Both the position numbers and the translations under genes were made by a program. 64,000 nucleotides of DNA from Litsea cubeba (taxonomy: Eukaryota > Streptophyta > Magnoliopsida > Laurales > Lauraceae), in assembly GCA_012931725.1 (NCBI GenBank), contig WHSA01000672.1, positions 48,501 through 112,500 on the forward strand, read 5' to 3'. This document shows, piece by piece, positions 21,209 through 33,617 of the stretch; the first letter of the stretch is position 1, and each line of letters opens with the position of its first letter. The notes below the pieces were generated by a model. That model was given only the letters and a program-made list of their open reading frames with translations. It was not told the origin of the DNA and did not search any database.

Positions 21209-23797
21209 ATGTCATATGATCAACCATCGTCAGCAACCGCGTCTATAGTACAAGGATGTGGTTCTCATGAGAGTATGAAATGCATATCCCAATTCATGTT
21301 AATTTGAGATATTAACTTTTTTAATGTTCATAAGTTGATATGTCATTTGTAACAGGTCATGTCTCCCTGGTGACATTTAACATTGACGGGCAACCTATCG
21401 GTGATAATGCAGCTAGTTTTTCCACAATAATAGGGTGGTCTGTGAAGAGTAATATACCGCCCTCATTCGATAAATGGTTAAACGTGCCCGATGTAATGAA
21501 GGAGAAAGTGTGGGACACAATAACTATGAGTAATTGTGCATTTGGTTCAAGCAGTTTTCATATATTATTTATATTTTTTGGTTGATTTATCTCGCTAAAT
21601 AATCTACTTTGCAGAGTAAATATGAAATCCCAATCGATAATAAAGAGTGGGTACTTATGAAGGCAAATTAGTGTTGGAGGAATCGGAAGTCAAAACTGAA
21701 GCGTTACATATATTCTAAATACCACACAGACACGGATAGAAAAAAGAATGTACCTAAATTCGTTAAGAAGGAGGATTGGGAGAGTTTTATCGACATGTGC
21801 TCGAAATATGCGGCACAAGAAAAGAGTAAGCTGGGGAAGGCCGCTAGGCAAGCTATGAGGTGCCCACACACCTCCGGTAGGAAGGGGCAAGCGAGGGTTG
21901 CTGATGAATTGGTGATCACAATTTATGAGTTTCCCTATTTTTTAATATTTATCTAATTTTTTTATGTAATCGGGATGTTCGCTTCTAACATTTTTCAACG
22001 GCGAAAAAATCCTGACAAGGAGATCACATGTATGGATGTCTGGCTTGAAACTCATACAAAGAAAGATGGTTCTGCTTCCTGCGAAGAAATGGTAAGAAAA
22101 GCCTAATTCCAATTACTGCATTGGCACTAAGTTTAGTTAGGGGATTATCATATTTACAAGTCACCAATTTGATTTGTTTTTAAAATATATAAGAATTCTC
22201 ATTCTTAAATTCATTATGTAAGTACTATGTGATGTGATGATATGGATTGTTGATATTGGAGTTTTGAGGGGCATTGGAGTTATATATATGAAGTGTTTTA
22301 AATACTATGTGATGTGGTGATATGGATTGTTATTGGAGGTTTGAGAGGCATTGGAGTTATATATATGAAGTGTTTTATTAACAGGCAATACATTTGTGCA
22401 CCCAAGATATTTTTCGGGGTCCGAAATACAAGGGACACTCTGTTGAAATGTTTCTAAAGTTATGACTTCTATTTTTCTAAAGTTATATCTTCCTCATCTA
22501 TCTTTCAGACCTAATTCCAATTTACTGCATTGGCACTAAGTTTAGTTAGGGAATATCACATTTACAAGTCACCAATTTTTTATTTGTTTTTAAGATATAT
22601 AAGAATTCTCATTCTTAAATTCATTATGTAAGTACTATGTGATGTGATGATATGGATTGTTGATATTGGAGTTTTGAGGGGCATTGGAGTTATATATATG
22701 AAGTATTTTAATTACTATGTGATGTGGTGATTTGGATTGTTGATATTGGAGTTTTGAGGGGCATTGGAGTTATATATATGAAGTGTTTTATTAACAGGTA
22801 ATACATTTGTGCACCCAAGATATTTTTCGGGGCCCGAAATACAGGGGAGACTCTGTCGAAATTTTTCTAAAGTTATGACTTCTATTTTCTTAAAGTTATA
22901 TCTTCCTCATTCATCTTTCAGAGAAAATCGTAGCGATAATCCCACATGGGTGAAGGCATTGACCACCTTTAACCAAATAATGTCAGTCCCAACTAAAATG
23001 GTGCCATGGTTTTAAAACTCAGTTTCAGACTTGTTCATGCACCATTTTCTTACAAACCAGACTTGTTCATAGTTTAAAACCTTATTATTGTTCAGAGTTT
23101 AAAAACTTATTATGTTTTTCATTTTACAGGAAAGAGTTCGCGTAATACATGAGAATAACCCTTCCTTTGCACAAGGACATTTGGACCAAGACCCGGTGGC
23201 ACGGGTATGTGGTCGTGATACTCGTGGACACGTGAAGGGCATGGGTTCAGGAATTTCTAAGTATGTCATTTCACATTCAGCTCCTTATAAGAGAGCATTC
23301 GAGTGGGAGAAGAAATCGAATGTCACCTTTCATACTGAGGTGGAACAGCTGAAAGAGCATACGAGGGAAATGCAACAAATTCTTGCATCTCGTGGTGGGG
23401 GACAAACTCGATTTTCAAGTAATCATGGGAATTCATCTCAAGTACTTTATTTATTTTACATTAATAATATATCCCCTAACATAATTAAATATCCTATTGA
23501 TGAATTACTCACTTTTCTTAATACATAATATATGCAGGTAAGGCAAGATTCCTCACGTCAGGAGGCACAATCCGACCAAGCAACCACTGATCAATCAAGT
23601 TTACCTTTGCTAAAATTGTTGCATTTGACAAAAAATACATGTGTCGCATTGGAAGACACTCAAATGAGTCTGCTGAAGAATCAAGTTGGAAAAGGATCAT
23701 TTTAGATGAGATCGTTGATGGGAATGTTCACTTGATAAACGGACAAGGCAAGATGGAAGACCTCACTCACATCAGGCGATGCCATAGATTGGCCTGA
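21209..23797 (+). pseudogene. TNPA-like (Transposase_24, Ptta/En/Spm) gene, element 1
   Basis: Downstream partner gene of the CACTA element, in the same orientation. Recognisable pieces in order: GWSVKSNIPPSF and KEKVWDTI (21380-21530); PHTSGRKGQARVADEL (about 21865-21912); MDVWLETHTKKDGS (about 22030-22075); GRDTRGHVKGMGSGISK (about 23210-23262); a coiled-coil-like stretch, and NGQGKMEDLTHI near the end. In En/Spm, the TNPA product binds subterminal repeats. It is broken by a TAG at about 21669, by a further TAG at 23702, and by a duplicated exon/intron block at 22106-22920. The start ATG at 21209 is a guess from the first open exon. Confidence 0.75.
22106..22920 (+). repeat. Two ~400-bp tandem copies inside the TNPA-like gene
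   Basis: The block CCTAATTCCAATT...ATCTTTCAG at about 22106-22508 recurs at about 22509-22920. Each copy contains smaller tandem units of roughly 95 bp (ACTATGTGATGTG...GAAGTGTTTTA). The duplicated part includes the candidate exon with CTQDIFRGPKY, so the exon is present twice. Confidence 0.8.
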
Positions 23798-24463
23798 ATT
23801 TAGGATCATCTCCATTTAACATTTTTAGTTTAATATTTTGAGACACTAAATTTAGTGATGGATGGTTACATTGTTAATTATGTTAATGTTTTAGTTGATA
23901 GATGATTGATTATTGTATGGTTGTTTGAAATAATGTTGGATGTTTTATTATTATATACCAGTTTGGGTTGGATGTTTTGGAAGAACGTACCATTTAATTT
24001 ATTATTATGGTAGATTGATTTAGTTTATTCTTATTGGTATAAAACAGGTGCATTTTTTATTTTTTTATTTTTAAAATATTTTTTTAAATAAAAATAAAAA
24101 ACCTCGGCCATTGGCAGTGGTTTTTTTTTTAAAGTCAGAAAAACAATGGTTTTGTGTGTGGTTTTATTTTATTATTATCAACATGTAATGGCTGTGGTCA
24201 TTTTTAAATTTTCCACAGGTTCGAGTTGTGTTTTTTTTTTTAAAAAAAAAAGTAAAACAACCACGGTTTTGTGTGTGGTTTTATTTTATTGTTATCCACA
24301 TATAATGGCATGGTAATTTTTAAATTTTCCACAGGTTCGAGCTGTGGCTTTTGAAATACTACACCATTCTTCACCACGGCAATTGCCACGGTCATATCTG
24401 TGGCTAAAAGGGAAAGACCACGACCATTGGCTGTGGTTTTTTAGTGTTTTTGACGTAGTGCCC

Positions 24464-25120
24464 TCTCTCTCTCTCTTTAGAAACCCTAAATCTAGACTCC
24501 AAGAATAAGAAGACTATCTACCACAATTCCAGCAGCAACTTATCATAAGGATCATTATCTCTATCTTGCTAATCTCTCATTTCTCTTCAAATCAAGGTAA
24601 GTACCCTCTTCTAGTTCAATTTCCATAGAATTCTCTCTAGATCTCCTTCCTTATAGCAATTATCTTGTGGATATGGGTTTAGGAGTAGAGATATCTTCTA
24701 GATCTGAGATTTTGGGCTAGTTTTTGGATTGTGAAGACCATAGAGTTTGGATTATATTTTGGAGCTTGGATCTCTCTTTGCTCTCTCTATCTTCTTGCCA
24801 ATTGATTAGAGGCAAGTGCAATTTGCTTACTTAATATAGAATGCATGCTTATTGTCTTTGATTCCATGATTTTCTATTCAATTGATGTTAGAATTGATAG
24901 ATCTACCTTTGAGCCTGTTTTCATGGATGATTGGCCATTGATGGATGGGTTGATCTCATTTGGAAGATCAATGACCCATGGATTCAATGGTTGGATGTGT
25001 ATTGAAGTGTATTTTGTGTTTCATATTGTTTCTATGGAGTTTGGATGAGATTTGATGAGAATTGGGTGGAAATTGGAATGGAAAGGAAGAAATCCAGGAA
25101 TTCTGGTATTTGCAACAGCT
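24464..25120. other. Solo LTR 2 continuation, no gene
   Basis: LTR sequence resumes after the CACTA element with a CT microsatellite-like run. A CAAGGTAAGTACC word at about 24593-24605 could be a splice donor in the LTR leader, resembling CTCAGGTAACC in the LTRs of the complete element (49708-49718). No protein gene is supported. Confidence 0.5.
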
Positions 25121-25125
25121 TTGAG

Positions 25126-25468
25126 CTAGGTAGGCCGAGCTCACCTAGGCAGGCAGGCCGAGCTCACCTAGGCAGGCCGAGCTCACCTAGGCAGGCTGAG
25201 CTCAGCTAGGCAGGCAGCCGAGCTCTGAGCTAGGAGGGCCGAGCTCTGATCCAGGTCGACCGAGAACACTAGAATTTCAAGAAAAAGAAACTAGAAACCT
25301 GGGACTCCCTTCAGCCAGGACCTTCAGTGTGAGCGGTCGACCGACCAGGCCAGGAGTTCGACCGAGCACATAAGAATTTCTGGAAATCAGGTCATTGCTT
25401 GTAGGGTGTTTGTCCTCTGATCCCAATGTGCCGGGTTGACTGCCCAGGCCAGGAGGTCGACCGAGCAC
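25126..25468. repeat. GAGCTC and GGTCGACC palindrome arrays in solo LTR 2
   Basis: Six GAGCTC words occur between about 25136 and 25246, mostly as CCGAGCTCACCTAGGCAGG. They are followed by GGTCGACCGA-type words at about 25254, 25337, 25358 (variant), 25434 (variant) and 25456, each followed by AGGCCAGGAG or GAGCACA spacers. The DNA is more GC-rich than its surroundings. Confidence 0.85.
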
Positions 25469-27743
25469 ACTGTGTATAGTGACTTTACCCAGATTTTGGC
25501 TTCTGATGATTATGATTATTCGTGGGGCCCATTGACCATCCAAATGGACTTCTATCGATGTGCAAAGCATGAGTCAATGGTGTGGCTAACCTTGACTCGT
25601 GGGGTCCACTAATCAAAGTCTAGGTTATGTATTCTAAGATGATTCGATCCTTAAACGTTGTTAATGATGCCCGTAACTTTTGGAGCACCAAACACAGTAT
25701 CGATTGGCATCTGAGACTTCATTTAAAGATCAAATTACCTGAGATGGACCTAAACCTGAAAGTGGACCAATACCTAGGTTTGGACTATTGATATCTCCCG
25801 TTGATTCATATACTTGGAGATATATTTCATTGATATTACTGTCACTCTACTGTCCTTACTATTGCTTATAAATGTTAATAAAATGGAAAAATGGATGACT
25901 TGGACTTAGGACTACTTAGAGGTGACCTGATGGTATGATTGGGTGAACATTGATCCATGTCTATGGCTAGGCGTGCCATTTTATAGCCTAAGTTTGGATG
26001 TAGATTATCATAGACCGGAGAGGTTGGATTTTATGGACATGTAACTCATTATGAATGTAAATGGATTGTATATCATTGGACATGGACTTATCACTTCATT
26101 TGGACTGCTATAGACCAGGCCATGTATTTGGTGGGCCTTGGTATGGATCCAATGATTGGACTTGGACTTGGATTATGATCCATGGATTGATTAGGTACTT
26201 GAACCTCTTAAGGACTTTGTTAAGGCCTTGTTCACGCAAGGCAAAGCCTAGACAGACACATACCTTTATTGTTTTCTGAGTTGGCATAGACATTCACTCG
26301 ATTGTTTTAAGCTCAGCCGTTGGATTGATCACCACTGGTATGAGCTACTGAGAGTATTAAGTGAGCTATCATAATGAGCATTATTATTGACGGACAATGT
26401 GATACCAGGTCCGGTTTCCGAGTGATGAGTGTGGTGAGGATGTTGATTATATTTTGCGAGGCTCGTCATTCCCCAACACTGGTGAGGTTTCCCTGCCGCG
26501 ACTGTGTTCAGTATGGGAGAGCCGCAGCATAATATCCTGCCGTATCCAGCTCGTGTGAATGTGCCACATTGTTTAGATTAGATATCTTATTATTTCTGAT
26601 TCTAAATGCTTATCTTGCTCAACTGCCTAGATTCTATATCATTTTTATTCTCTTTAATTTAACTCATGTCTCTACTCTTTTGATGTAAACATCCTATATT
26701 ACTTGCATACTGTGACTTGCCAGATCTTTAGATCTGATCCATTCTTGGTGCTTAGGTTTCGACCCCGAGTACGAGGACGGTATGCTTGCGCTCGCTGAGG
26801 CACCCGTAGTAGGAGACTTCGGTTGGGGACCGGTCAACCAAGAGGTCGAGCCGGAGGTTGGAGAGCCAGCACATAGGGTGTGCGAGTTATCTTTGTTTGG
26901 ATTTTTGAGCGATTCTTGTTGTGAGCCGGGCAGTAGTCAAATATGTAATAAACCTTTTGTTTCTTATAACTTGTCATTTTTGGGCTGGACTTCAGTCCGT
27001 TACATTTGATATATCATTTTTGATACCTTATGCTTCCGCTATCTTTACTATTGCTTCCGCTTTACTCTTCATGCTTCCACAATTTAACCATTGATATTAT
27101 ATTGTTCAAAAAGTTTTAAATTGAACCTCATTGCGGACCTACGATCTTAGAAGTTCTCGGATTTCTCGGGAAATAGCGCCAACTTCGGTACCTTGACGGT
27201 TTTCTCGATATTCAGAATTAGGGCGTAACATTCTCCTTCCATTGCTTAGAGTGAAAGTTGGAGTAAACATCAAGTTCTCCTTTTTCTTTGAGCTACAAGT
27301 AATTAGATCCCTTCTAGAACTTTGAAGTACTATTGAGTAGTTTGAAGTAGTATTAAGCACAAATAGTATATAAAGATATATTTGTCATGTTTTCATGAAA
27401 TTAGGGTTTGAATTAGGGATTTTAATCTCAAATCAAGCTAAGGAAAGAGGGGTTTCTTGTTGATTGATTTTAAGAGAGGCAAGTATAAACACTCTACTTG
27501 TGGTTTCATGCTAGTTTATATAGAGTTTCTTTGATCTTGTTAGAATTGTAATTTATAATCCTAGTTATGGATTTAATTTGGATCTTTGGGTTGTTGGAAT
27601 GAAGAGAGAATGGATGTATATGAATGGTGGTTAAGGGGGAACAGGAGTTTCCATTTTCTATGCAGGTTATCATGAGTGAATTAAATATAGGAAGAAAGGG
27701 AAGGAGAATCAGTTTCTGAACTGAAATTGAAATTCGTAGCAGG

Positions 27744-27817
27744 TCCGATCGATCGGACATGACATCTGATCGATCAGACAGTCCTAACTGGGACATGGTT
27801 TCAGTCCGATCGATCGG
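27744..27817. repeat. GATCGATC palindrome array in solo LTR 1
   Basis: Three perfect palindromes: TCCGATCGATCGGA (27744-27757), CTGATCGATCAG (27766-27777) and CCGATCGATCGG (27806-27817). Confidence 0.9.
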
Positions 27818-27819
27818 CC

Positions 27820-29155
27820 TTTGAGAATGGTCCTATTTGAATCAATTGCTCCTTTTATGAGCATAAATGATCCGTAAATTAGTTTTGAGACTAATTATAG
27901 TGTAATAAAGGACTAAAAATTATGGGCAATAGAAGAAGAGAAAATGAGTGAATTTATGCATAATTCAAGAATGCATTAAGTGTTTAATCGTCATAAACAA
28001 ACCTTCATAGGTGTTAGCTAAGGTTATCTTAATGTACAAATTATAAATAACGTGATGTTCATCGAGAATAACACGTACATTAGATAACGAACGTTTCACC
28101 CAATTGTTTGGTTGAGAAGTATGAACGGAATTGTTGATTTGATTTGATACTTGAGTCTGGCACTACATAGTCATTTCTTAAGCTCGTTGTAGAGCTGAAA
28201 TGAATAATGAATGAAATTAATGAATGAGAAGTTACTAAATCTAATAATGAATTAATGAACAATCCTACTACAGTAGATGGACTAAGCGGCATTGAGCTCC
28301 ATGGCGATGCCAGTGATCTCTTATCCAGACACTGGTAAATTCCACCCATTAATAAGTCATTTCAATTCCACCCATTAATAAGTCATTTAATGAAAAAAGT
28401 ACTCAATTGAAAATGAATGAATATGAAAAAATGACTATGTATAAATATGAATGAATGACTAGTAATTGTGTTTACAAATACAATGACTGCTTCCGTTAGA
28501 GGAGCTGAGATGAAACGAATACTATTGTAGTTGTCAATCTAGTACTTGTTATTACTTGACTCTCATGCATAAGAACTGTTATCGATTTGCATTATCTAGA
28601 ATTGTTTAATTGGTAAATTAAATAGGTTTATTATGAATGATAGCATGTACTATCATAGATCTATATATATATTGTTAAACCATCGTATTCACAGTGTTAT
28701 TGATGACGTTACATGCCCAGTTGGCGGTGTCGATCATGCAGAGGCCGTGCTGCTAGCGGAGGAGACCAATCAGGTTCCTCTAGGAGGACTGATTGAATGG
28801 ACATAGCGAGATATCACTTGATGGATATCTAAGTACGAATGAATAGTGAATGAACTTGAACATTTTGGAATGTAAATATTGTCACCTGCATTGTATTTGG
28901 ATATGTAGCGGTTGACCTAGGTAGTGAATAGAAATGTGTATATTGAACTTTACTTTATGTAAGGGACTTGTACAGTATTGTTATCATCAATATCTATATA
29001 TTTCCGCAAAAATTGTACATTTGACAAGTGAGAATGATTATTATCCCTTGTAGATTTCGTTTTAACTTCGGATAATTTGGAGTTTATGGGAGTAAGTATG
29101 GATCGCGACTCGGGGTTTGTCCAGAGTAATCAGATCTCGGGCCCGGGTCGTGACA
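27820..29155. other. 3' part of solo LTR 1, no gene
   Basis: LTR sequence with no supported gene. A 24-bp word (ATTCCACCCATTAATAAGTCATTT) is repeated in tandem at about 28337-28388. The final 130 bp are the GC-richer LTR end. Confidence 0.5.
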
Positions 29156-29784
29156 AGTCATTACAAAACCAACATTTGAAAGAACCTATTAGAACTTAGG
29201 ATCAGTCTAAAACCTTTCATTATATGAGGTGGGTCACACAATGTGGTAAAGTCAGATCATATCAAATAGTACTTCTAGGTTCCACCTTTCAAATATCTAA
29301 ATTATCTAAGTTGTGGTGTCACGTTGCAACCTAAGGCATGCATGCTTGAGTTCTACTGCAAAAGAAAGCATTTATTGATTATTGGATTGAAGGATTGAAG
29401 AAAATTATTATTAAAGAACTACTAATAACTTCAAAGAATTTTTAGGTGTAGTAGATTTCTACATCAAGGTAGAAATGCAATTAGCCGATTTGTACATATA
29501 AAAGAAAAAAAAAGTGGGCCACAAATTGGTGGTGTTAGTAGTATGATTGTGTTGTTGCAGTTACAAGATTAAGTGGGTTGTTTCTTGTCTACAAAGTAGG
29601 ATACGAGTGGATAATAGACAGAGGTTTGTTGCTAAGTGGGTGCTAGAGGATTTTGTTGCCAATGCAAGTTATATAAGCTAGAGTGGTTGCGAAACTGATG
29701 TAGTTGTGCAAAACAGAAAACTGCATTCGAAGAGTTAATGTAATGTATAAAACAAAACATTCCATTCAAGTCTTCCACAAATAG

Positions 29785-32700
29785 TGATCAGCTACATAGA
29801 AAACTGGCTTTGCTTGAGATGCTAAAATAAAGGAATCAGACTTATGGCCAACTCTATTAAGATCAACCAAGGTGAAGCCCATATCATCTATCTTGATGCC
29901 ATTCTTACTGTCAACCCAATCACACTTGAACACTGAAACCTTGAAATTAGTATAGTCTAGCAGCCATATTTCATCAATTACACCGTAAAACCCCATGCTG
30001 GAAAATACAGGGTTTTGATCCTTTGAACTTGAAACTTGGGGGGTTGTCGCCATCAAACTGACTCCACTGTTTTGATTAACTCGCGAAGCATCACGTTCTC
30101 TTGTGCAAAAATGATGACCTTTAATTACATACGTAGAGTATTTCAAAACACGTGGCAATGGTCCCTTTGAAATCCACCTCAAAACTTCTGACACATTGTT
30201 ATTAGCCATGCCCCGCTCGTGTAAAACCTATATTGTTTAAGAAGCTTAATCAAATTTGTTTGAGGCATACAATACATAAAAGACATTCAGGTAATCATAT
30301 ACCCTTCTTTTGAGCCAATCATTAAAAGAACGGTTATGCTCTTCCTGTAACCATGTCGGTTTTTTGGCCTTGCGGGGATTGTGTTCCTTTAGGTAGCTCA
30401 TGTGCTCCCTATCATATATCAGTACGAAATCACATTGTTAGCTATCAAAACCCATCAATATATTATTTAATTTGTTTAATTAAAGAACTAAAAATCCTTA
30501 CTCAATATAAGGCTGAACAACTCCTGTGTTTTGCAAGACATAATGATGTGCCTGCTCCAAGGCTTTGCTATCAGGTGCGATGAGTTCACCACCTGACGGA
30601 TGCTTCCCATTTTCTACCAGATCAGTGGTAATAATTTCCAAGGAGGTAGGAACTCCTACTGCAGCTAACCCAGGTAAGAACTCACTCATAAATTCAATTG
30701 CTTCTTCAGCGATATAGTTTTCAGCTATACAAGCTTCCGGTCGAGTTGGGTTTCGGACATAACTCTTTAACACCCTCATGTACCTAAACAGTTACTAAAG
30801 AACTAAGTGATAAATTATGCGTAAGTTTCATTCATAATAGAAATGACCAGATAAGGAATCAATGTACCTCTCAAATGCATACATCCATCGGAAGAAAACA
30901 GGACCACCAACTTCAACCTCTCTAACAAGATGAACTGGTAAGTGAACCATGATATCGAAAAAAGATGGCGGGAAATACTTTTCCAGCAAACATAATATGA
31001 TCACGATATCATTCTGAATTTCAGGCAGTCTTTTCACATCTACTACTCTCGCGCAAAGATCTTTGAAGAATCGACACAACCTAATAATTGCATTTCTCAC
31101 ATGACTTGGCAAGACAGATCGTATTGCCACAGGAAGTAGTTGTTGCATCAACATGTGACAGTCATGTGACTTCAACCCATGCAATTTCAGATCTTGCATT
31201 GAAACAAGGGGCTTGAAATTTGAAGAGTATCCTTCGGGGACTTTCAACTCATGCAAGGTTTTGCATACTCTAGTTTTTTCAGCTTTAGATAATGTGTAAC
31301 ATGCCGGGGGTAAGTATGTTCGCTTCTCACCAACCTTTGGGGCCAACTCCATCCTTAAACCCATCTCCTGCAGGTCAAGACGACTCTTACGGTGGTCCTT
31401 TGTCTTAGTTGGAATGTTGAGTAGAGTACCAATCACACTATCACATACATTCTTCTCGATGTGCATGACGTCGAAGTTATGTGGGAGAGGTGAGTACTCC
31501 CAATACGGAAGATCAAAAAAGATGGATTTCTTATTCCAGCATTTCATAACACCATTATCTCCTTTATCGACTTCTTGTGTTGACTTCTTTTTCCCCCACG
31601 AGACTTTGATCCCTTCAACTTTGCTTCGTACTTGCTGCCCATTCAATCGTTCAGGTGCCTCCCTCAACTCCTTCTCACCGTTAAAGGCCTTTTGTTGCTT
31701 CCGATATGGATGATGCCGAGATAGAAATCTTCTAGTGGATGTGTAGACATTTTTTCCACAATGTTTCAACCTATACGAAGATGTGTCTTCAGCACAAACT
31801 GGACAAGCAAAGTAGCCTTTAACAGTACACCCAGAAAGATTACCATAGGCTGGAAGATCGTTGATCGTCCATAGCAATACGGCTCTCAATAGAAATGACT
31901 CTTGCTTGTAGGCATCAAAAACCTCTACCCTGAATTCCATAAAGTAATTAAATCATCAATTAAGGGAGCTAAATAAACGTCAATGTCTTTTCCAGGTTGT
32001 TTTGGACCTGATATCAGCATTGTCAACATCATGAACTTTCTCTTCATGCAGAGCCAAGGTGGGAGGTTGTAAGTTACCAACATCACAGGCCATAAACTGT
32101 ACTTACTGCTAAGATTATTATGTGGGTTGACTCCGTCCGCTGAAAGTGCAAGGCGGAGATTTCTCGATTCAGCACCAAACTCAGGCCACCTCTTGTCTAC
32201 CAACTTCCAAGCTTGAGCGTCTGCTGGATGACGCAGTTTTTCATCCACCAATCGCTCATTGGCATGCCATGTCAATGACTTTGCTGTTTCCACAGACTGA
32301 AACATCTTTTTAAATCTTGCAATAGGTGGAAAGTACCACAAACTTTAGCCGGAACACCTTTAGTTTGGTCGGTCCCATTTTTATTTTCCTTGTATCTTGA
32401 TACTCCACAAGTTGGGCAAGTAGTTCTATTCTTATTTTCATCGGACCTGTAAAGTATACAGTCATTGGGACAAGCATGAATTTTTCATATTTCATCCCAT
32501 AAATTGACAACGTCTTTCTAACTGCGTGCATGCTAGAAGGCATCAAATTACCTTCTGGAAGCATCTCTCCTAAGGCTTTCAACAAATTCGTAAAACTTGT
32601 GTCAGTCCAACCACCTTTCGCTTTCAAATTAAATAACGTTACAATAGCTGATAACTTCGTAATCTTTGTACAGCCTTCATACAAAGGAGTCTCAGCATCT

Positions 32701-33077
32701 TCAAGAAGTTCTTGAAATTTCTCAGGATTAGCCTTATATTGTTTATCTACAGCCTCTGCCATTTCCTTCATGTTTGTAGCATCGAGGGGGCTCTCCGTAT
32801 TGTAGGGCTGATGGGTGTTCTCATGTGTAGGAACACTTAAAAAATCAGAAGCAAGATGCCTTTCCCCATGATATCTCCACAGAACATAAGTTTTGTCGAT
32901 ACCATGTCTAAAAAGATGATTTCTGACTTCCTTCTTAGTTAACTCATGGAGATTCCCACAGTCTTTGCATGGGCAGCGTATATAACTTTCTTCATCCTTT
33001 GCAAAACTAAGAAGATTGTTAACCCCTTCAATGTATTCATTCGAATTTCTCAGCTTGGACATCCAAGACTTGTCCAT
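29785..33077 (-). pseudogene. CACTA transposase (TNPD type), element 2, inverted part
   Basis: Read on the minus strand: N-terminal transposase-associated domain (33077-32850; CPCKDCGN); Transposase_21 core (about 32300-31430; GNLSGC, YFACPVC, KKSIFFDLPYW, FDVMHIEKNV); DUF4218 (about 31170-30860; LLPVAI, EKYFPPSFF, RWMYAFERY). Then come exons at about 30779-30498 and 30405-30301, and DUF4216 (about 30215-29785; QNSGVSLMA, CDWVDS, FILASQAKPVFYVAD). Three single-base frameshifts are visible, near 32482, 32345 and 31930. The frame runs off the element at 29785 into flanking DNA and stops within a few codons. Its missing C-terminus lies at 36247-36411 on the opposite strand. Confidence 0.88.
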
Positions 33078-33084
33078 TCCAAAT

Positions 33085-33330
33085 TAACAAAAATCCTGAA
33101 ATTCTAAAATAGGAAAATTTTCAAGAAAATCACAGACATATAATTCTTCGTAGCCATGACATGTAAGCACCCACCTAACATCTTTATCTAATATATGACA
33201 AATAAAAAACAACAAAAGGGACAAAAAGATATACTCATGGAATCCCAACCCTTTTAAGATGAAACCAGGTATATGGCCTATGCGGCTATACATTGTTTTT
33301 CAATTAGTTAGTAATTTAGTACACATATTG
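33085..33330. other. Region upstream of the element-2 transposase
   Basis: Noncoding; probably promoter or leader of the transposase gene on the minus strand. No specific signal identified. Confidence 0.4.
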
Positions 33331-33332
33331 GA

Positions 33333-33578
33333 GTCGACACCATCAAGAAAGGGTGTCGACACTTTTTCTCATAAGATAAGATTGCTGGATAATTTGTCTT
33401 AAGGGGTCGACACTATCTGAAATGGGGTCGACACGACAGTTTGAAATTTATTTTATTTTTATGTATTGAAGTCTCGCTCGACCCAGCCACAGGTTGGGTC
33501 GAGCGAGTGATCATTCTGTCCAGAGGTTGAAAATGCGTAAGCCCCATGGAGTCGACACCATCAAGTAAGGGTGTCGAC
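33333..33578. repeat. GTCGAC palindrome array and hairpin in CACTA element 2
   Basis: Six exact GTCGAC words at 33333, 33355, 33406, 33427, 33551 and 33573. The first and last pairs lie in a duplicated block (GAGTCGACACCATCAAG...GGGTGTCGACAC). Between them, 33472-33506 is a perfect hairpin with arm CTCGCTCGACCCA and a 9-nt loop. Confidence 0.9.
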
Positions 33579-33617
33579 ACTTCTTCCCATAAGATAAAAA
33601 TTGCTGAAAATTTTATC

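Larger units (their letters stand above)
14183..24460 (+). mobile_element. CACTA (En/Spm) element 1, 10.3 kb, complete ends, dead genes
   Basis: The right end reads TTTTTGACGTAGTG. The left end, CACCACGCCAAAAA, is its imperfect inverse (expected CACTACGTCAAAAA), so the canonical CACTA terminus has mutated. Flanks TCC (14180-14182) and CCC (24461-24463) are a 3-bp target duplication with one mismatch. Subterminal repeats of the type GGCCATTGCCACGG and CTGTGG occur on both sides (about 14220-14300 and 24100-24450). It contains a TNPD-like transposase pseudogene and a TNPA-like pseudogene on the same strand, the usual CACTA order. Inserted into solo LTR 2. Confidence 0.85.
13728..27230 (+). mobile_element. 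Solo LTR 2, nested in solo LTR 1
   Basis: It begins TGTGAGGCCCCACCCC and ends AGGGCGTAACA, with a perfect 5-bp target duplication TTCTC (13723-13727 and 27231-27235). Minus the nested CACTA element it is about 3.2 kb. No primer-binding site or coding domain is present, consistent with a solo LTR left by LTR-LTR recombination. It carries palindromic arrays at 25126-25468 and a short acidic frame near its 3' end (about 26758-26880). The perfect target duplication fits a younger age than solo LTR 1. Confidence 0.85.
13154..29155 (+). mobile_element. Solo LTR 1 (Tekay/Del-like), host of nested insertions
   Basis: It begins TGTTAGACCCCGTCCCG and ends GGGTCGTGACA. Flanks are GGTAA (13149-13153) and AGTCA (29156-29160), an aged 5-bp duplication with two mismatches; copy 1 shows the uninterrupted site at about 649-663. 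Without the nested insertion the LTR is about 2.5 kb. No primer-binding site, gag or pol accompanies it, so it is a solo LTR. Termini match the pattern of the complete element at 49318-59334. A short array of CGATCGATCG palindromes lies at 27744-27817. Confidence 0.8.

Noticed and set aside
24841..25048. Small open frame in solo LTR 2
   Set aside because: No family resemblance and lies within LTR sequence.
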